DNA from: Haemophilus parainfluenzae
GTDB lineage: Bacteria > Pseudomonadota > Gammaproteobacteria > Enterobacterales > Pasteurellaceae
Direction of reading: 5' to 3'
Length of the DNA stretch: 64,000 nucleotides
Assembly: GCF_036288925.1 (NCBI RefSeq)
Contig: NZ_CP127167.1
Coordinates: 1,054,001 to 1,118,000, forward strand
Part shown: one piece after another, positions 19,842 through 29,811 of the stretch
Numbering within the stretch: position 1 is the stretch's first letter
Layout of the letters: each line of letters opens with the position of its first letter
Made by a program: the position numbers and the translations under genes
Notes under the pieces: generated by a model
Database searches by the model: none
The model's input: the letters and a program-made list of their open reading frames with translations, nothing else
Told to the model about the DNA's origin: nothing

Positions 19842-22466
19842 ATGAAAACAACAGCAGAAATTAGACAGTCATTCCTTGATTTTTTCCATAGCAAAGGACA
19901 TCAGGTCGTCGAAAGCGGTTCGCTTGTGCCTGAAAACGATCCGACATTGCTTTTTACCAATGCCGGGATGAATCAATTTAAAGACGTGTTCCTTGGTATG
20001 GACAAACGTCCTTACTCACGTGCGACAACTGCACAACGTTGTGTGCGAGCAGGTGGTAAGCATAATGACTTAGAAAACGTCGGTTATACGGCGCGTCACC
20101 ATACTTTCTTTGAAATGCTCGGTAACTTCAGTTTTGGCGACTATTTCAAACATGATGCGATTAATTTTGCGTGGGAGTATTTAACTTCTCCACAATGGCT
20201 TGGGTTACCAAAAGAAAAATTATGGGTCACCGTGTATGAAACTGATAATGAAGCTTATGATATTTGGCATAAAGAGGTTGGTGTGCCAGCAGCGCGTATT
20301 ATTCGTATCGGTGATAACAAAGGTGCGCCTTATGCATCAGATAACTTCTGGGCAATGGGTGATACCGGTCCTTGTGGTCCATGTACTGAAATTTTCTACG
20401 ATCACGGTGATCACATTTGGGGTGGACCTCCAGGCTCACCAGAAGAAGATGGTGACCGCTATATTGAAATTTGGAACGTGGTATTCATGCAATTTAACCG
20501 TCTAGCAGACGGTACCATGGAAAAATTACCACGTCCATCGGTTGATACGGGGATGGGTTTAGAGCGTATTTCTGCCGTATTACAGCACGTAAATTCTAAC
20601 TATGAGATCGATATTTTCCAAAAATTAATTGCAAAAACCGCAGAAATCGTAGGAACAACAGATTTAACTAATAAATCATTACGCGTAATTGCAGACCACA
20701 TTCGTTCTTGTGCATATTTAATTGCAGATGGCGTGATTCCATCAAACGAAGGTCGCGGTTATGTATTGCGTCGTATTATTCGTCGTGCAGTACGTCATGG
20801 TCACTTGTTAGGGGCAAAAGAAGCGTTCTTCTATAAACTTGTGCCAACCTTAATTGAAGTCATGGCAGAAGCAGGAAAAGAAGTTAAAGAAAAACAAGCC
20901 AATGTCGAAAAATTACTTCGTTTAGAAGAAGAACAATTTGCTCGTACATTAGAGCGCGGATTAAGCTTGTTAGATAATGCGCTAGCTCAAGTGAAAGATG
21001 GTGTGTTGTCAGGTGAAGTTGCCTTTAAACTTTATGATACTTATGGCTTCCCACTTGATTTAACCGCAGACGTATGTCGTGAACGTGATATTGCAATTGA
21101 TGAAGCAGGTTTTGAGCGTGAAATGGAAGCACAACGTTTACGCGCACAATCTGCAAGCCAATTCGGCATGGATTACAACAATGTTATTCGTGTAGAAGGT
21201 GAAACGAAATTTGAAGGTTATACTGAATCAGAATCTTTAGCCAAAGTGACCGCACTTTTCCATGATGGTAAATCAGTAGAGAGTATTACTGCCGGCCAAA
21301 GTGCTGTCGTGATTTTAGAAAACACGCCATTCTATGCAGAATCGGGTGGCCAAATTGGTGACAGTGGTTATTTAACCGCTCAAGGTATTCAGTTTAATGT
21401 AAAAGATACTCAAAAATATGGTCAAGTATTCGGTCATATTGGTGAGTTAGAACAAGGCAGTTTAAAAGTCGGACAAACGGTCAATGCGGTTGTGGATGCA
21501 GCAAGACGTCATCAAACGTCACTTAACCATTCTGCAACACACTTATTACATGCCGCGTTGCGTCAAGTTTTAGGTCACCATGTAGTGCAAAAAGGATCAT
21601 TAGTATCCGATACCGCATTACGTTTTGACTTTGCCCATCCGGAAGCGATTACCAAAGCACAGCTTAACGAAATTGAAACCTTGGTAAACCAAAAAGTACG
21701 TGAGAATTATGTGGTTCAAACGGACGTAATGGATATCGAAGCGGCAAAAGCGAAAGGTGCAATGGCGTTATTCGGTGAAAAATATGCTGATGTGGTACGT
21801 GTTTTAACAATGGGTGATTTCTCCGTTGAACTTTGTGGTGGCATTCATGCTAAACGTACTGGTGATATCGGTTTATTTAAAATTGTGGCGGAAACTGCAG
21901 TTGCAGCAGGTGTTCGTCGTATTGAAGCGGTAACGGGTGAAAATGCAATGAATTGGTTACATAATCAACAACGCATTCTTGCTCAAAGTGCAGATTTATT
22001 TAAATCTGACGTTAATACCCTTGTTGAGAAGATTCAGCAACTTCAAGATAAAGCGAAGAAAGCAGAAAAAGAATTACAAGGATTAAAAGAAAAAGCCGCA
22101 ATGCAAGCGGGATCCGATTTAGTGAAAAGTGCGATTAAAATTAATGATGTTTCTGTAATCGTACATCAACTAGACGGAATTGAAACTAAATCGTTACGTG
22201 TGATGGTTGATAATTTAAAAAATCAACTTGGTTCAGGCGTAATTGTATTTGCATCTATTTTAGATGATAAAGTCAACCTCGTCGTTGGCGTAACAAGCGA
22301 CTTAACTACTAAAGTGAAGGCTGGTGAGCTAGTGAATTTAATGGCTCAGCAAGTTGGTGGAAAAGGCGGTGGTCGCCCTGATATGGCAATGGCAGGAGGC
22401 TCCCAACCAGAAAACGTGGGCCTAGCATTAACAGTCGCACAAAACTGGTTAAGCAATAATCTGTAG
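19842..22466 (+). CDS. alaS: Alanyl-tRNA synthetase
   Basis: AlaS charges tRNA-Ala and edits mischarged Ser/Gly. At 874 aa it has the full set of domains: N-terminal class II catalytic core ([13 protein letters not shown]), tRNA-recognition region, editing domain with [12 protein letters not shown] and the zinc-like [13 protein letters not shown], and a C-terminal coiled coil plus C-Ala domain ending [12 protein letters not shown]. An AAGG site precedes the ATG. csrA follows after 78 bases. Confidence 0.98.
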   Translation: MKTTAEIRQSFLDFFHSKGHQVVESGSLVPENDPTLLFTNAGMNQFKDVFLGMDKRPYSRATTAQRCVRAGGKHNDLENVGYTARHHTFFEMLGNFSFGDYFKHDAINFAWEYLTSPQWLGLPKEKLWVTVYETDNEAYDIWHKEVGVPAARIIRIGDNKGAPYASDNFWAMGDTGPCGPCTEIFYDHGDHIWGGPPGSPEEDGDRYIEIWNVVFMQFNRLADGTMEKLPRPSVDTGMGLERISAVLQHVNSNYEIDIFQKLIAKTAEIVGTTDLTNKSLRVIADHIRSCAYLIADGVIPSNEGRGYVLRRIIRRAVRHGHLLGAKEAFFYKLVPTLIEVMAEAGKEVKEKQANVEKLLRLEEEQFARTLERGLSLLDNALAQVKDGVLSGEVAFKLYDTYGFPLDLTADVCRERDIAIDEAGFEREMEAQRLRAQSASQFGMDYNNVIRVEGETKFEGYTESESLAKVTALFHDGKSVESITAGQSAVVILENTPFYAESGGQIGDSGYLTAQGIQFNVKDTQKYGQVFGHIGELEQGSLKVGQTVNAVVDAARRHQTSLNHSATHLLHAALRQVLGHHVVQKGSLVSDTALRFDFAHPEAITKAQLNEIETLVNQKVRENYVVQTDVMDIEAAKAKGAMALFGEKYADVVRVLTMGDFSVELCGGIHAKRTGDIGLFKIVAETAVAAGVRRIEAVTGENAMNWLHNQQRILAQSADLFKSDVNTLVEKIQQLQDKAKKAEKELQGLKEKAAMQAGSDLVKSAIKINDVSVIVHQLDGIETKSLRVMVDNLKNQLGSGVIVFASILDDKVNLVVGVTSDLTTKVKAGELVNLMAQQVGGKGGGRPDMAMAGGSQPENVGLALTVAQNWLSNNL

Positions 22467-22544
22467 TACAAGCAGGTCGGTGGGATGCCGATCTTTACTT
22501 GATTGATAGGGATATCTAATAAATGCAAACTAAGGAGATAAAAG

Positions 22545-22736
22545 ATGTTAATCTTAACTCGAAAAGTTGGCGAAAGTGTTCTTATTGGAGACGATATTTC
22601 TATCACGGTTTTGAGTGTACGTGGAAATCAAGTCAAACTCGGTGTACAAGCACCTAAAGAAGTATCCGTTCACCGAGAGGAAATTTACCAACGAATTCTG
22701 CAGTCAAAAGATGAACATGTAGATGGTACATCTTAG
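22545..22736 (+). CDS. csrA: Carbon storage regulator CsrA
   Basis: CsrA is a dimeric RNA-binding protein that controls translation by binding GGA motifs in leaders. The 63-aa protein matches the family from [16 protein letters not shown] through [22 protein letters not shown] precedes the ATG. It follows alaS, as in many gammaproteobacteria. Confidence 0.98.
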   Translation: MLILTRKVGESVLIGDDISITVLSVRGNQVKLGVQAPKEVSVHREEIYQRILQSKDEHVDGTS

Positions 22737-22899
22737 GTGTACGAGTTTTATGAATGTTTTGACATTCTGTTTATACTTTAATTAACGTTCTTTCGAAAAT
22801 TAAACCCGTTGGTTTGCAAAATTTTAAATAACGGAAATTTGAGTCATAAAAGGTAGAGAAGGAACTTTTCCAACTTGAATCTATTAATATTTAATAAAT

Positions 22900-22934
22900 A
22901 ATGACCGCACTTTTGTTCAAGAAGTGTGGTCATT
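22900..22934. repeat. Inverted uptake-sequence hairpin upstream of galU
   Basis: AATGACCGCACTT (22900-22912) pairs with AAGTGTGGTCATT (22922-22934) with one G-T wobble. No T-run follows on the plus strand. It lies in the 224-base csrA-galU gap, in which I see no gene. Confidence 0.55.
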
Positions 22935-22960
22935 GAATATTTAAACAAAAAGGAAAATTA

Positions 22961-23848
22961 ATGAAAGCAATTATTCCCGTAGCTGGTTTAGGTACTCGTA
23001 TGTTGCCAGCAACAAAAGCGATTCCAAAAGAAATGTTAACGCTTGTGGATAAACCACTGATTCAATATGTTGTGAATGAATGTGTGGCTGCAGGCATCAA
23101 AGAGATTGTGTTAGTTACACATTCATCTAAAAATGCCATTGAAAACCACTTTGATACGTCTTTTGAGTTGGAAACAATGTTAGAGAAACGTGTTAAACGC
23201 CAGCTTCTAGAAGAGGTGCGTTCTATTTGCCCTAAAGATGTAACTATTATGCATGTTCGTCAGGGCAATGCGAAAGGTTTGGGGCATGCGGTGTTATGTG
23301 GTCGCCCAGTTGTTGGAAATGAGCCATTTGCAGTGGTGTTACCTGATGTGCTTTTAGCGGATTTTACGGCAAATCAAAAGAAAGAAAATCTTTCTGCGAT
23401 GATTAAACGTTTCAAAGAAACCAAAGCGAGCCAAATTATGGTAGCGCCTGTTTCCGCTGATGAAGTGAGTAGCTATGGTATTGCTGATTGTGGTGGCGTA
23501 GAGTTAAAAGGTGGTGATAGCGTCAAAATTAACAGCATTGTTGAAAAACCATCTGTGGAAGATGCACCATCAAATCTTGCGGTTGTCGGTCGTTATGTAT
23601 TCTCTGCTGAAATCTGGGATTTATTAGAAAGAACACCTGTTGGTGTGGGGGATGAAATCCAATTAACGGATGCGATCGATATGCTTATAGAGAAAGAGAT
23701 TGTTGAAGCATTCCATATGACTGGAAGAAGCTTTGACTGTGGTGATAAGATTGGCTATATGGAAGCTTTTGTAGAATATGGTCTTCGTCATGATAAATTA
23801 GGGAAAGAGTTTAAAGCTTTCCTAAAAGATCTTGCAAAAACCTTATAA
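22961..23848 (+). CDS. galU: UTP-glucose-1-phosphate uridylyltransferase
   Basis: GalU makes UDP-glucose for lipooligosaccharide and other glycans. The nucleotidyltransferase signature [19 protein letters not shown] is at the N-terminus, with VLPDVLL for metal binding and the late IVEKP. Length 295 aa is typical. AAGGAAAA precedes the ATG. Confidence 0.96.
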   Translation: MKAIIPVAGLGTRMLPATKAIPKEMLTLVDKPLIQYVVNECVAAGIKEIVLVTHSSKNAIENHFDTSFELETMLEKRVKRQLLEEVRSICPKDVTIMHVRQGNAKGLGHAVLCGRPVVGNEPFAVVLPDVLLADFTANQKKENLSAMIKRFKETKASQIMVAPVSADEVSSYGIADCGGVELKGGDSVKINSIVEKPSVEDAPSNLAVVGRYVFSAEIWDLLERTPVGVGDEIQLTDAIDMLIEKEIVEAFHMTGRSFDCGDKIGYMEAFVEYGLRHDKLGKEFKAFLKDLAKTL

Positions 23849-23855
23849 TTGACTG

Positions 23856-23880
23856 AAACCACCGAAAGGTGGTTTTTATT
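23856..23880 (+). terminator. Terminator after galU
   Basis: ACCACC (23858-23863), GAAA tetraloop, GGTGGT (23868-23873), then TTTTATTT. Confidence 0.8.
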
Positions 23881-23890
23881 TATCTTATCT

Positions 23891-23922
23891 AGATTGCTAT
23901 ACTTTTAGCCGTCTAGATTGTC
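23891..23922 (+). promoter_or_regulatory. Candidate tandem met boxes upstream of metJ
   Basis: Four 8-bp units in register: AGATTGCT (23891), ATACTTTT (23899), AGCCGTCT (23907), AGATTGTC (23915). Against the MetJ consensus AGACGTCT the third matches 7 of 8; the others match 5, 5 and 3. They lie 58-89 bases upstream of the metJ ATG, consistent with autoregulation. Confidence 0.45.
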
Positions 23923-23979
23923 ATTTTGCTTATTTTTCATTAAAATACGGATAAATTATCAGGTTATTTAAGGTGCATT

Positions 23980-24297
23980 ATGGCAAACTGGGATGGCAAA
24001 TATATTAGCCCTTATGCAGAGCATGGCAAAAAGAGCGAGCAAGTCAAAAAAATTACAGTTTCTATTCCAATTAAAGTATTGGAAATTCTGACAAACGAGC
24101 GTACGCGTCGTCAGTTAAAAAGTTTGCGCCATGCAACAAATAGTGAATTGCTTTGTGAGGCATTCTTGCATGCTTTTACGGGGCAGCCATTACCGACGGA
24201 TGCGGATTTAATGAAAGAACGCCATGATGAGATTCCTGAAAATGCTAAAAAGATCATGTGTGATTTAGGCATTGATCCTGAAATCTGGGAATATTAA
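23980..24297 (+). CDS. metJ: Methionine repressor MetJ
   Basis: MetJ is the ribbon-helix-helix repressor of methionine biosynthesis, with S-adenosylmethionine as corepressor. The 105-aa sequence is close to E. coli MetJ throughout: [20 protein letters not shown], the DNA-contacting strand KKITVSIP, then [21 protein letters not shown] and the end [10 protein letters not shown]. It is monocistronic and converges on the cueR-like gene. Confidence 0.98.
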   Translation: MANWDGKYISPYAEHGKKSEQVKKITVSIPIKVLEILTNERTRRQLKSLRHATNSELLCEAFLHAFTGQPLPTDADLMKERHDEIPENAKKIMCDLGIDPEIWEY

Positions 24298-24299
24298 TT

Positions 24300-24686
24300 T
24301 TATCCTTTTAATCCTTCCAAAATACTGCATTCAGGGCATTCATTGCCCTGACAAGCGTTATGCCATCGTTCTAATTCCTCTACCATTTTTTGCAAGTGAT
24401 AAATTTGTTCATTCAACATTTTTATATGTTGCGTCGTGAGTGCTTTCACTTCTCGGCTACTACGATTGGGATTATCTTGTAATTGCAAAAGCTGGCGAAT
24501 TTGTTGGAGTGAAAACCCTACATCTCGAGAGTGACGAATAAAACGTAGTCGTTCTAAATCCTTTTCTTCATAATGGCGATAGCCAGAAAGGCTGCGTTGT
24601 GCAGGTTTTAATAAGCCAGATTTCTCATAATCCCGAATTTGTTTACTTGATAAACCGACTAATTTTGCTACTTCACTGATATTCAT
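24300..24686 (-). CDS. cueR: MerR-family Cu(I)-responsive regulator (CueR type)
   Basis: Regulator of the divergent copZ-copA genes. The N-terminal winged helix (MNISEVAKLVGLSSKQIRDYE) is followed by a long dimerisation helix. The metal loop has Cys112 and Cys120 (C-x7-C, with an extra Cys117) and Ser77 in the opposite subunit position, which is the pattern for monovalent Cu/Ag sensors rather than zinc or mercury. Length 128 aa. Its start lies next to the shared operator. Confidence 0.9.
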   Translation of the reverse strand: MNISEVAKLVGLSSKQIRDYEKSGLLKPAQRSLSGYRHYEEKDLERLRFIRHSRDVGFSLQQIRQLLQLQDNPNRSSREVKALTTQHIKMLNEQIYHLQKMVEELERWHNACQGNECPECSILEGLKG

Positions 24687-24695
24687 AAAAAAAAC

Positions 24696-24726
24696 TTGAC
24701 CTTAACCTTATGTTAAGGTTTATAGT
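24696..24726 (+). promoter_or_regulatory. CueR-controlled copZ-copA promoter
   Basis: -35 TTGACC (24696-24701) and -10 TATAGT (24721-24726) are separated by 19 bases, the over-long spacer of MerR-family promoters. The spacer holds a perfect dyad ACCTTAAC-N5-GTTAAGGT (24699-24719). Confidence 0.88.
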
Positions 24727-24766
24727 AAGCTTAATTTCAATCTATATCAATAATTAAGGAGTAAAT

Positions 24767-24976
24767 ATGAAATCAATTACATTACATGTAACAGGAATGA
24801 CTTGTGGTGGTTGTGTGAAAAGTGTCACAAGAGTATTGGAAGAACTCAATGGCGTCGAAAAAGCCGTTGTAACACTTGATGAAGGTAAAGCAGTGATTAC
24901 CTTTGATGAAAGTGCGGTCAGTATTGCACAATTAATTGAAACAATTGAAGACGCAGGTTTTTATGCAACAGAATAA
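24767..24976 (+). CDS. copZ: Copper chaperone CopZ (heavy-metal-associated domain)
   Basis: Single HMA domain of 69 aa with the Cu-binding GMTCGGC motif near residue 10. It would carry Cu(I) in the cytoplasm to the CopA pump and to the regulator. It starts 40 bases after the CueR-type -10 and overlaps copA by 14 bases. Confidence 0.92.
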   Translation: MKSITLHVTGMTCGGCVKSVTRVLEELNGVEKAVVTLDEGKAVITFDESAVSIAQLIETIEDAGFYATE

Positions 24977-27131
24977 AAAAATAGCCATTCAAATCGAGGG
25001 GATGACTTGCCAATCCTGTGCGAATCGGATTGAAAAGATGCTGAATCGAAAAGATTTTGTCTCTGAAGCGGGTGTGAATTTTGCGGCGGAGGAAGCGCAC
25101 GTAGTATTTGATTCATCTCAGGCTTCAGAACAAGATATTTTAACCATTATTCAAAAAGCGGGATTTAATGGCATTCTAAAGAAAAATGTGTTGCCTAGTA
25201 CGCCCAATGAAACGAAGATCAGTCCGCGTTTATGGTTGCTTTTGTTCATTAACATTCCTTTTTTAATCGGAATGATCGGGATGATGTTTAATCATCATTC
25301 TTGGATGATGCCGCCAATGTGGCAATTTGTTCTTGCGAGCATTGTGCAACTTGGGTTAGCCATTCCTTTTTATAAAGGTGCGATTGGTAGTATTCGAGGT
25401 GGTTTGGCCAATATGGATGTACTGGTGAGTACTGGTACGTTGGCGATTTATCTCTATTCGGTCTTTATGCTGTTTTATCATCAGTCAATGGGACATGATG
25501 GCGCATCTCATGTCTATTTTGAAGCATCGGTGATGGTCATCGGTTTTGTCAGCCTAGGGAAATTTCTTGAGGAAAGAACGAAGAAACAAAGCTTAAATAG
25601 TTTAGGGCTATTATTACAGCTCACCCCAAAACAAGTGAGTGTTCAACGTGAAAATCGTTGGGAAACGATTCCTCTCGATCAAGTAAAAATAGGCGATATT
25701 TTAAGGGCTAATCAAGGTGAACGTATCGCAGCTGATGGCGTAGTTGAACAGGGGAGTGGTTGGTGCGATGAGAGTCATTTAACCGGTGAATCTCAACCAT
25801 TAGAAAAAATGTCTCAAAGCCCTGTGCTTGCAGGCGCAATGGTGACACAAGGTAGTCTTATTTATCGAGCTAATCAACTTGGTCAGCAAACCCTATTGGG
25901 CGATATGATGAAAGCGCTCTCAGAGGCGCAAGGTACAAAAGCACCGATTGCTCGTTTTGCTGATAAAGTCGCTGCTGTATTTGTACCTGCCGTGTTATTG
26001 ATTTCGGCACTAACATTTGGATTAACTTGGTGGATAAAAGGAGATTGGGTAACCGCTTTAATTCATTCTGTTGCCGTGTTAGTCATTGCTTGTCCTTGTG
26101 CATTAGGGCTCGCCACACCTGCTGCAATAATGGTGGGAATGGGCAAAGCGGTGAATGCAGGCATTTGGTTTAAAGATGCCGCATCCATGGAAGGGGCGGC
26201 CCATGTGGATACGGTGGTATTAGACAAAACAGGAACGCTAACCCAAGGGGAGCTTAAAATCGCTGCAGTTTGGCAACCACAAAGTGCGGTCTATTCTGAG
26301 GAAGATTTATATCGTATAGCGGCTTCCGTTGAGCAAAATGCCAATCATCCTTTAGCTAGAGCGATAGTTTTAGCTGCACAGGAAAAATCACTTGAAATTC
26401 CGACCGCACTTTCAGTTCATTCAGAAGTAGGGATGGGTATCTCTGCCCACATTGATGGAATAGGTTTGGTTAAAGTAGGTAAACCGACTTATTGTGAATT
26501 AACCTTACCAGATAATATGCCTCAAATTTGGCAAATTGCGAGTATTGTTGCAGTATCTGTAGATAACAGTCCAATTGGTGCTTTTGCATTAGCAGATAGT
26601 CTAAAAGAGGATAGCTTGCAGGCGATTCAGCGTTTACATCAACATAATATTGATGTGGTGATGATGAGTGGTGATCAGCAATCTGTCGTGGATTATGTTG
26701 CTCAACAAATCGGTATAAAAACGGCGAAGGGTAATTGTAGTCCTCGTGATAAAGCAACCTATATTAAGGCATTACGTCAGCAAGGCAAAGTAGTAGCAAT
26801 GGTTGGTGATGGTGTGAATGATGCACCAGCCTTAGCGATGGCTAATGTCAGTTTTGCGATGAAATCGGGTTCTGATGTTGCAGAGCAAACCGCATCGGCG
26901 ACACTCATGCAGCATTCGGTGGATCAATTAGTCGATGGCTTAATGATTTCTCGCGCGACATTAAAGAATATTAAACAAAACTTATTCTTTGCTCTCATTT
27001 ACAATGTGCTAGGTATTCCACTTGCCGCATTGGGCTATCTAAGTCCTATATTAGCGGGCGCAGCCATGGCGATGAGTTCGCTTTCTGTGCTGTCCAATGC
27101 GTTGCGATTAAAACGAGTGAAAATTAAATAA
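24963..27131 (+). CDS. copA: Copper-exporting P1B-type ATPase CopA
   Basis: Inner-membrane pump that exports Cu(I) using ATP. One N-terminal HMA domain (GMTCQSCANRIEKML) precedes eight expected membrane segments. Key motifs: TGES (actuator), the transport site ACPCALGLATP, phosphorylated Asp in DKTGTLTQG, the HP locus (NHPLARA), and GDGVNDAPALA. The ATG at 24963 gives 722 aa and overlaps copZ by 14 bases; an in-frame TTG at 24936 has no better signal. Confidence 0.95.
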   Translation: MQQNKKIAIQIEGMTCQSCANRIEKMLNRKDFVSEAGVNFAAEEAHVVFDSSQASEQDILTIIQKAGFNGILKKNVLPSTPNETKISPRLWLLLFINIPFLIGMIGMMFNHHSWMMPPMWQFVLASIVQLGLAIPFYKGAIGSIRGGLANMDVLVSTGTLAIYLYSVFMLFYHQSMGHDGASHVYFEASVMVIGFVSLGKFLEERTKKQSLNSLGLLLQLTPKQVSVQRENRWETIPLDQVKIGDILRANQGERIAADGVVEQGSGWCDESHLTGESQPLEKMSQSPVLAGAMVTQGSLIYRANQLGQQTLLGDMMKALSEAQGTKAPIARFADKVAAVFVPAVLLISALTFGLTWWIKGDWVTALIHSVAVLVIACPCALGLATPAAIMVGMGKAVNAGIWFKDAASMEGAAHVDTVVLDKTGTLTQGELKIAAVWQPQSAVYSEEDLYRIAASVEQNANHPLARAIVLAAQEKSLEIPTALSVHSEVGMGISAHIDGIGLVKVGKPTYCELTLPDNMPQIWQIASIVAVSVDNSPIGAFALADSLKEDSLQAIQRLHQHNIDVVMMSGDQQSVVDYVAQQIGIKTAKGNCSPRDKATYIKALRQQGKVVAMVGDGVNDAPALAMANVSFAMKSGSDVAEQTASATLMQHSVDQLVDGLMISRATLKNIKQNLFFALIYNVLGIPLAALGYLSPILAGAAMAMSSLSVLSNALRLKRVKIK

Positions 27132-27133
27132 GA

Positions 27134-27163
27134 AAAAGGCGATATGAAAATATCGCCTTTTGT
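27134..27163. terminator. Bidirectional terminator between copA and cpxA
   Basis: A perfect 12-bp stem, AAAAGGCGATAT (27134-27145), GAAA loop, ATATCGCCTTTT (27150-27161). A and T runs flank both sides; the genes converge here. Confidence 0.88.
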
Positions 27164-27168
27164 TTGGA

Positions 27169-28572
27169 CTAACTTTGTTTCCATAATGGAAGTTGAATAG
27201 TGACGGCAAGTCCACCTAAATTACTCTGTTCAGCCCAGACTTTTCCTTGATGTTCACTCACGACATTATATACGATGGTTAAGCCCAATCCTGTTCCGCC
27301 AGTTTCTCGAGTTCTTGCTTCATCTACTCTGTAAAATGGTTTAAAGATGTTATGAAATTCTTCTGGAGGTAAACCTAGACCATTATCATCCACTCTAATT
27401 TGTAGAAAGTCATCATCATTTTCATTTCTATATAAATTGATAGTGAGGCATATACGGTTCTTAGTATATTTTAATGCGTTACGAATAATGTTTTCAACCG
27501 CACTGGCTAGTAAACTTAGATTGCCAGAAATCACATATTCCTCAGGATGCAAAATAGCGATATTAACATCACAAGTAATCCGGCGTTGCTGTGCTTCAAA
27601 TAATGCATCCTCTATGACCTCATCCCAAAGCTGAACAATAGAAAATAAATGGTGCTTCATTTGCGAATCCATTTTTTGATGGGAAACGAGTAGCAATTCG
27701 CTGATCATTTTATCCATTTGTTGTATCTCTTTTTCAATACGTTTTACAGGCTCTGTATCACCAATTTGGTGGCGAATGAGCGCTGTAGCGAGTTGTAAAC
27801 GGGTTAGTGGTGTTTTTAATTCATGCGAGATGGACGAAAGTAGGTTGTGTTGATTTGAAATTAAATTATCAACCGCAATTGACATATTGTTAAAACTTTG
27901 ACCAACGTCTCGTAATTCCGATGGACCATAATTAGCTAATTCCTTATTAACTTTGAAGTTTCCTGAGGCTATGCTATTAGCGGCTTTTTGCAAATGAGTG
28001 ATAGGTTTTACAATAGTGCGAGTAAACCAACACAGCAAAGGTGTTGTAATGATTAACATTAAAATCAATAAAATCCAAGGCTGATCAAGGATATAACGTA
28101 AAATTTCTTGTTGATCGTTTGTTCTAGACACAAAGAATAATTTTGATGTCGTTTCTGAATCTCCAATATAGAATTTAAATGGACCTGCGATTTCGATATC
28201 GTTGAATACTCGACGCTGAGGGGTAGAAAAATCATTTGCCTCTTGGGCAAAGCGAGTGATGAACCTTTTTTCTTTGTCTAAAGCTCCTAAAATTTCTTGT
28301 TCAGGTGTCATGATGACAGGACGATAAGAATCAAACTTATCTACGGGAAGGACTGGAACACCCGCAAGAATGCTGCTAATTTTATTATTTCGAATGGATT
28401 CAAAAAGCTTCTTCTGATAGTTCGATATGTCATTTTGATTTAAGTCTGAATATAGGCGGCTATCATAATGAGGTAGTGCCACTAAGAGCGCAGCCATCGT
28501 AAAGAATGCTAACCAAAAGACAATAAATGTGCGTATAGTGAGCTGATTTAAGCTAAATTTTTTGACACGCAT
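27169..28572 (-). CDS. cpxA: Envelope-stress sensor histidine kinase CpxA
   Basis: Two-component sensor for envelope stress. Residues about 15-35 form the first membrane segment, followed by a periplasmic domain, a second segment near 165-185, a HAMP linker, the HisKA box with the phospho-acceptor in SSISHELKTPLTRLQ, and an HATPase domain (N box, DNGLGLP, GGTGLGL). The 467-aa frame is intact. Its start overlaps the cpxR stop (TAATG). Its partner cpxR carries a nonsense codon, so the pathway may be broken. Confidence 0.92.
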   Translation of the reverse strand: MRVKKFSLNQLTIRTFIVFWLAFFTMAALLVALPHYDSRLYSDLNQNDISNYQKKLFESIRNNKISSILAGVPVLPVDKFDSYRPVIMTPEQEILGALDKEKRFITRFAQEANDFSTPQRRVFNDIEIAGPFKFYIGDSETTSKLFFVSRTNDQQEILRYILDQPWILLILMLIITTPLLCWFTRTIVKPITHLQKAANSIASGNFKVNKELANYGPSELRDVGQSFNNMSIAVDNLISNQHNLLSSISHELKTPLTRLQLATALIRHQIGDTEPVKRIEKEIQQMDKMISELLLVSHQKMDSQMKHHLFSIVQLWDEVIEDALFEAQQRRITCDVNIAILHPEEYVISGNLSLLASAVENIIRNALKYTKNRICLTINLYRNENDDDFLQIRVDDNGLGLPPEEFHNIFKPFYRVDEARTRETGGTGLGLTIVYNVVSEHQGKVWAEQSNLGGLAVTIQLPLWKQS

Positions 28573-29273
28573 TATTCACATACCAATAGGTAACCATGCC
28601 CACGTAATGTTTTCAGCCATGGCAAACCATTTTTTCTTTCAGGAAGTTTTTTACGTAAGTTTGACATATGCATATCAATGGAGCGATCAAAAGGTGAGAG
28701 ATTTTTGCCTAGCGCGTTTAGACTTAACTCTTCCCGAGAGATAATTTCTCCTGGTCGAAGTACGAGTTTATAAAGTAGAGCAAACTCAGAACCGGTTAGA
28801 CCGAGATCTTGACCTTCATAAGAGGCTTGTTGAAGCCCTGAATGAAGTAATAGACCTTCGAATTCCAATGTATTTTCTTCTGATGATGAAGGCGTATTTT
28901 GTACGTCTTCGGATTGACTCGTACGTCTCAAAATCGCTTTGATACGAGCAACCAACTCTCGGTCATTAAAGGGTTTTGGTAAATAATCATCTGCACCCAG
29001 TTCTAGGCCAATTACACGGTCGATTTCTTGACCTCGTGCAGTAAGCATCATCACAGGAATATTTGATATTTGACGAATTTTTTTGAGTGTTTCAATACCA
29101 TTTTATACAGGTATCATAACGTCTAGTAAAACTAACTGGTGGCTTTCATTCAGTTTTTCTAATGCCTCTTCACCATTATTGGCGACGTCGACTTCAAAGC
29201 CTGTAAGCTGTAAAATCTTAGCAAGTAAATCTGTAAGTTCAACATCATCATCAACTAATAGAATTTTTGACAT
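28572..29273 (-). pseudogene. cpxR: Response regulator cpxR interrupted by in-frame TAA at codon 57
   Basis: OmpR-class regulator of the envelope stress response. From the ATG at 29273 the frame reads MSKILLVDDDVELTDLL to LLDVMIPV and then meets TAA at 29103-29105. After the stop the same frame resumes NGIETLKKIRQISNIPVMMLTARG and continues to a complete winged-helix domain. No frameshift is needed. E. coli CpxR has Lys at this place, so one AAA- or CAA-to-TAA change explains it. The phospho-acceptor Asp51 lies just before the stop. A downstream restart at 29054 could give a 160-aa product lacking the phosphorylation site. Confidence 0.88.
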
Positions 29274-29297
29274 TTTTATTCCCTTTTAATATAACAA

Positions 29298-29321
29298 ACC
29301 TGCTTGGTTTAACAAGCAGGT
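29298..29321 (-). terminator. Hairpin after bamE
   Basis: ACCTGCTTG (29298-29306) pairs with CAAGCAGGT (29313-29321). On the minus strand a T-rich tract follows, so it probably ends bamE transcription. Confidence 0.55.
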
Positions 29322-29336
29322 ATTATTCTTTAATGA

Positions 29337-29750
29337 TTACCAAAATTTCCACCAGCTTTTTTTGTCTGGGTTATCAGGCGCACGGATGATTGTATTATTT
29401 TCATCTTGTTTTGCTACTTTAGGTAGCGGTTTATCTAATTCAGCACTGCTGACTAAGCCATTTTTATCAAATTTTACCGTGAAGGTGTGTTGTTCCGGTT
29501 TTTGGTAAGAGTGTTGTTGTAAGAACACGTAATACCAAGTTAAGTTACTATAAGGATCAATTAAAACCGGTGTACCAAGTAAATATTGAACTTGTTGGGC
29601 TGTCATGCCTGGTTTTACTTGTGCCACCGTGGCAGCCTCTAAATAGTTACCTTGTGGTACATCAATACGATAAACGACTTTTTGTACAGTTGAACAAGAA
29701 GTTAAGCTTAATGCTAAAACAACTGCACCTAAAAATGTTTTTAATTGCAT
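29337..29750 (-). CDS. bamE: Outer-membrane assembly lipoprotein BamE
   Basis: Small lipoprotein of the BAM complex. The signal peptide ends in the lipobox LTSC|S (Cys19). The mature part carries the SmpA/OmlA fold signature: GNYLEAATVAQVKPGMTAQQVQYLLGTPVL. At 137 aa it is slightly longer than E. coli BamE (113 aa), with a charged C-terminal tail ending in KKSWWKFW. The barrel subunit bamA is at the start of this window. Confidence 0.94.
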   Translation of the reverse strand: MQLKTFLGAVVLALSLTSCSTVQKVVYRIDVPQGNYLEAATVAQVKPGMTAQQVQYLLGTPVLIDPYSNLTWYYVFLQQHSYQKPEQHTFTVKFDKNGLVSSAELDKPLPKVAKQDENNTIIRAPDNPDKKSWWKFW

Positions 29751-29811
29751 ATTTTTACCTTTTACTGCAAAGTTATGTCGAATGATACCGAAACTTTATG
29801 ATCTTGCCAAA

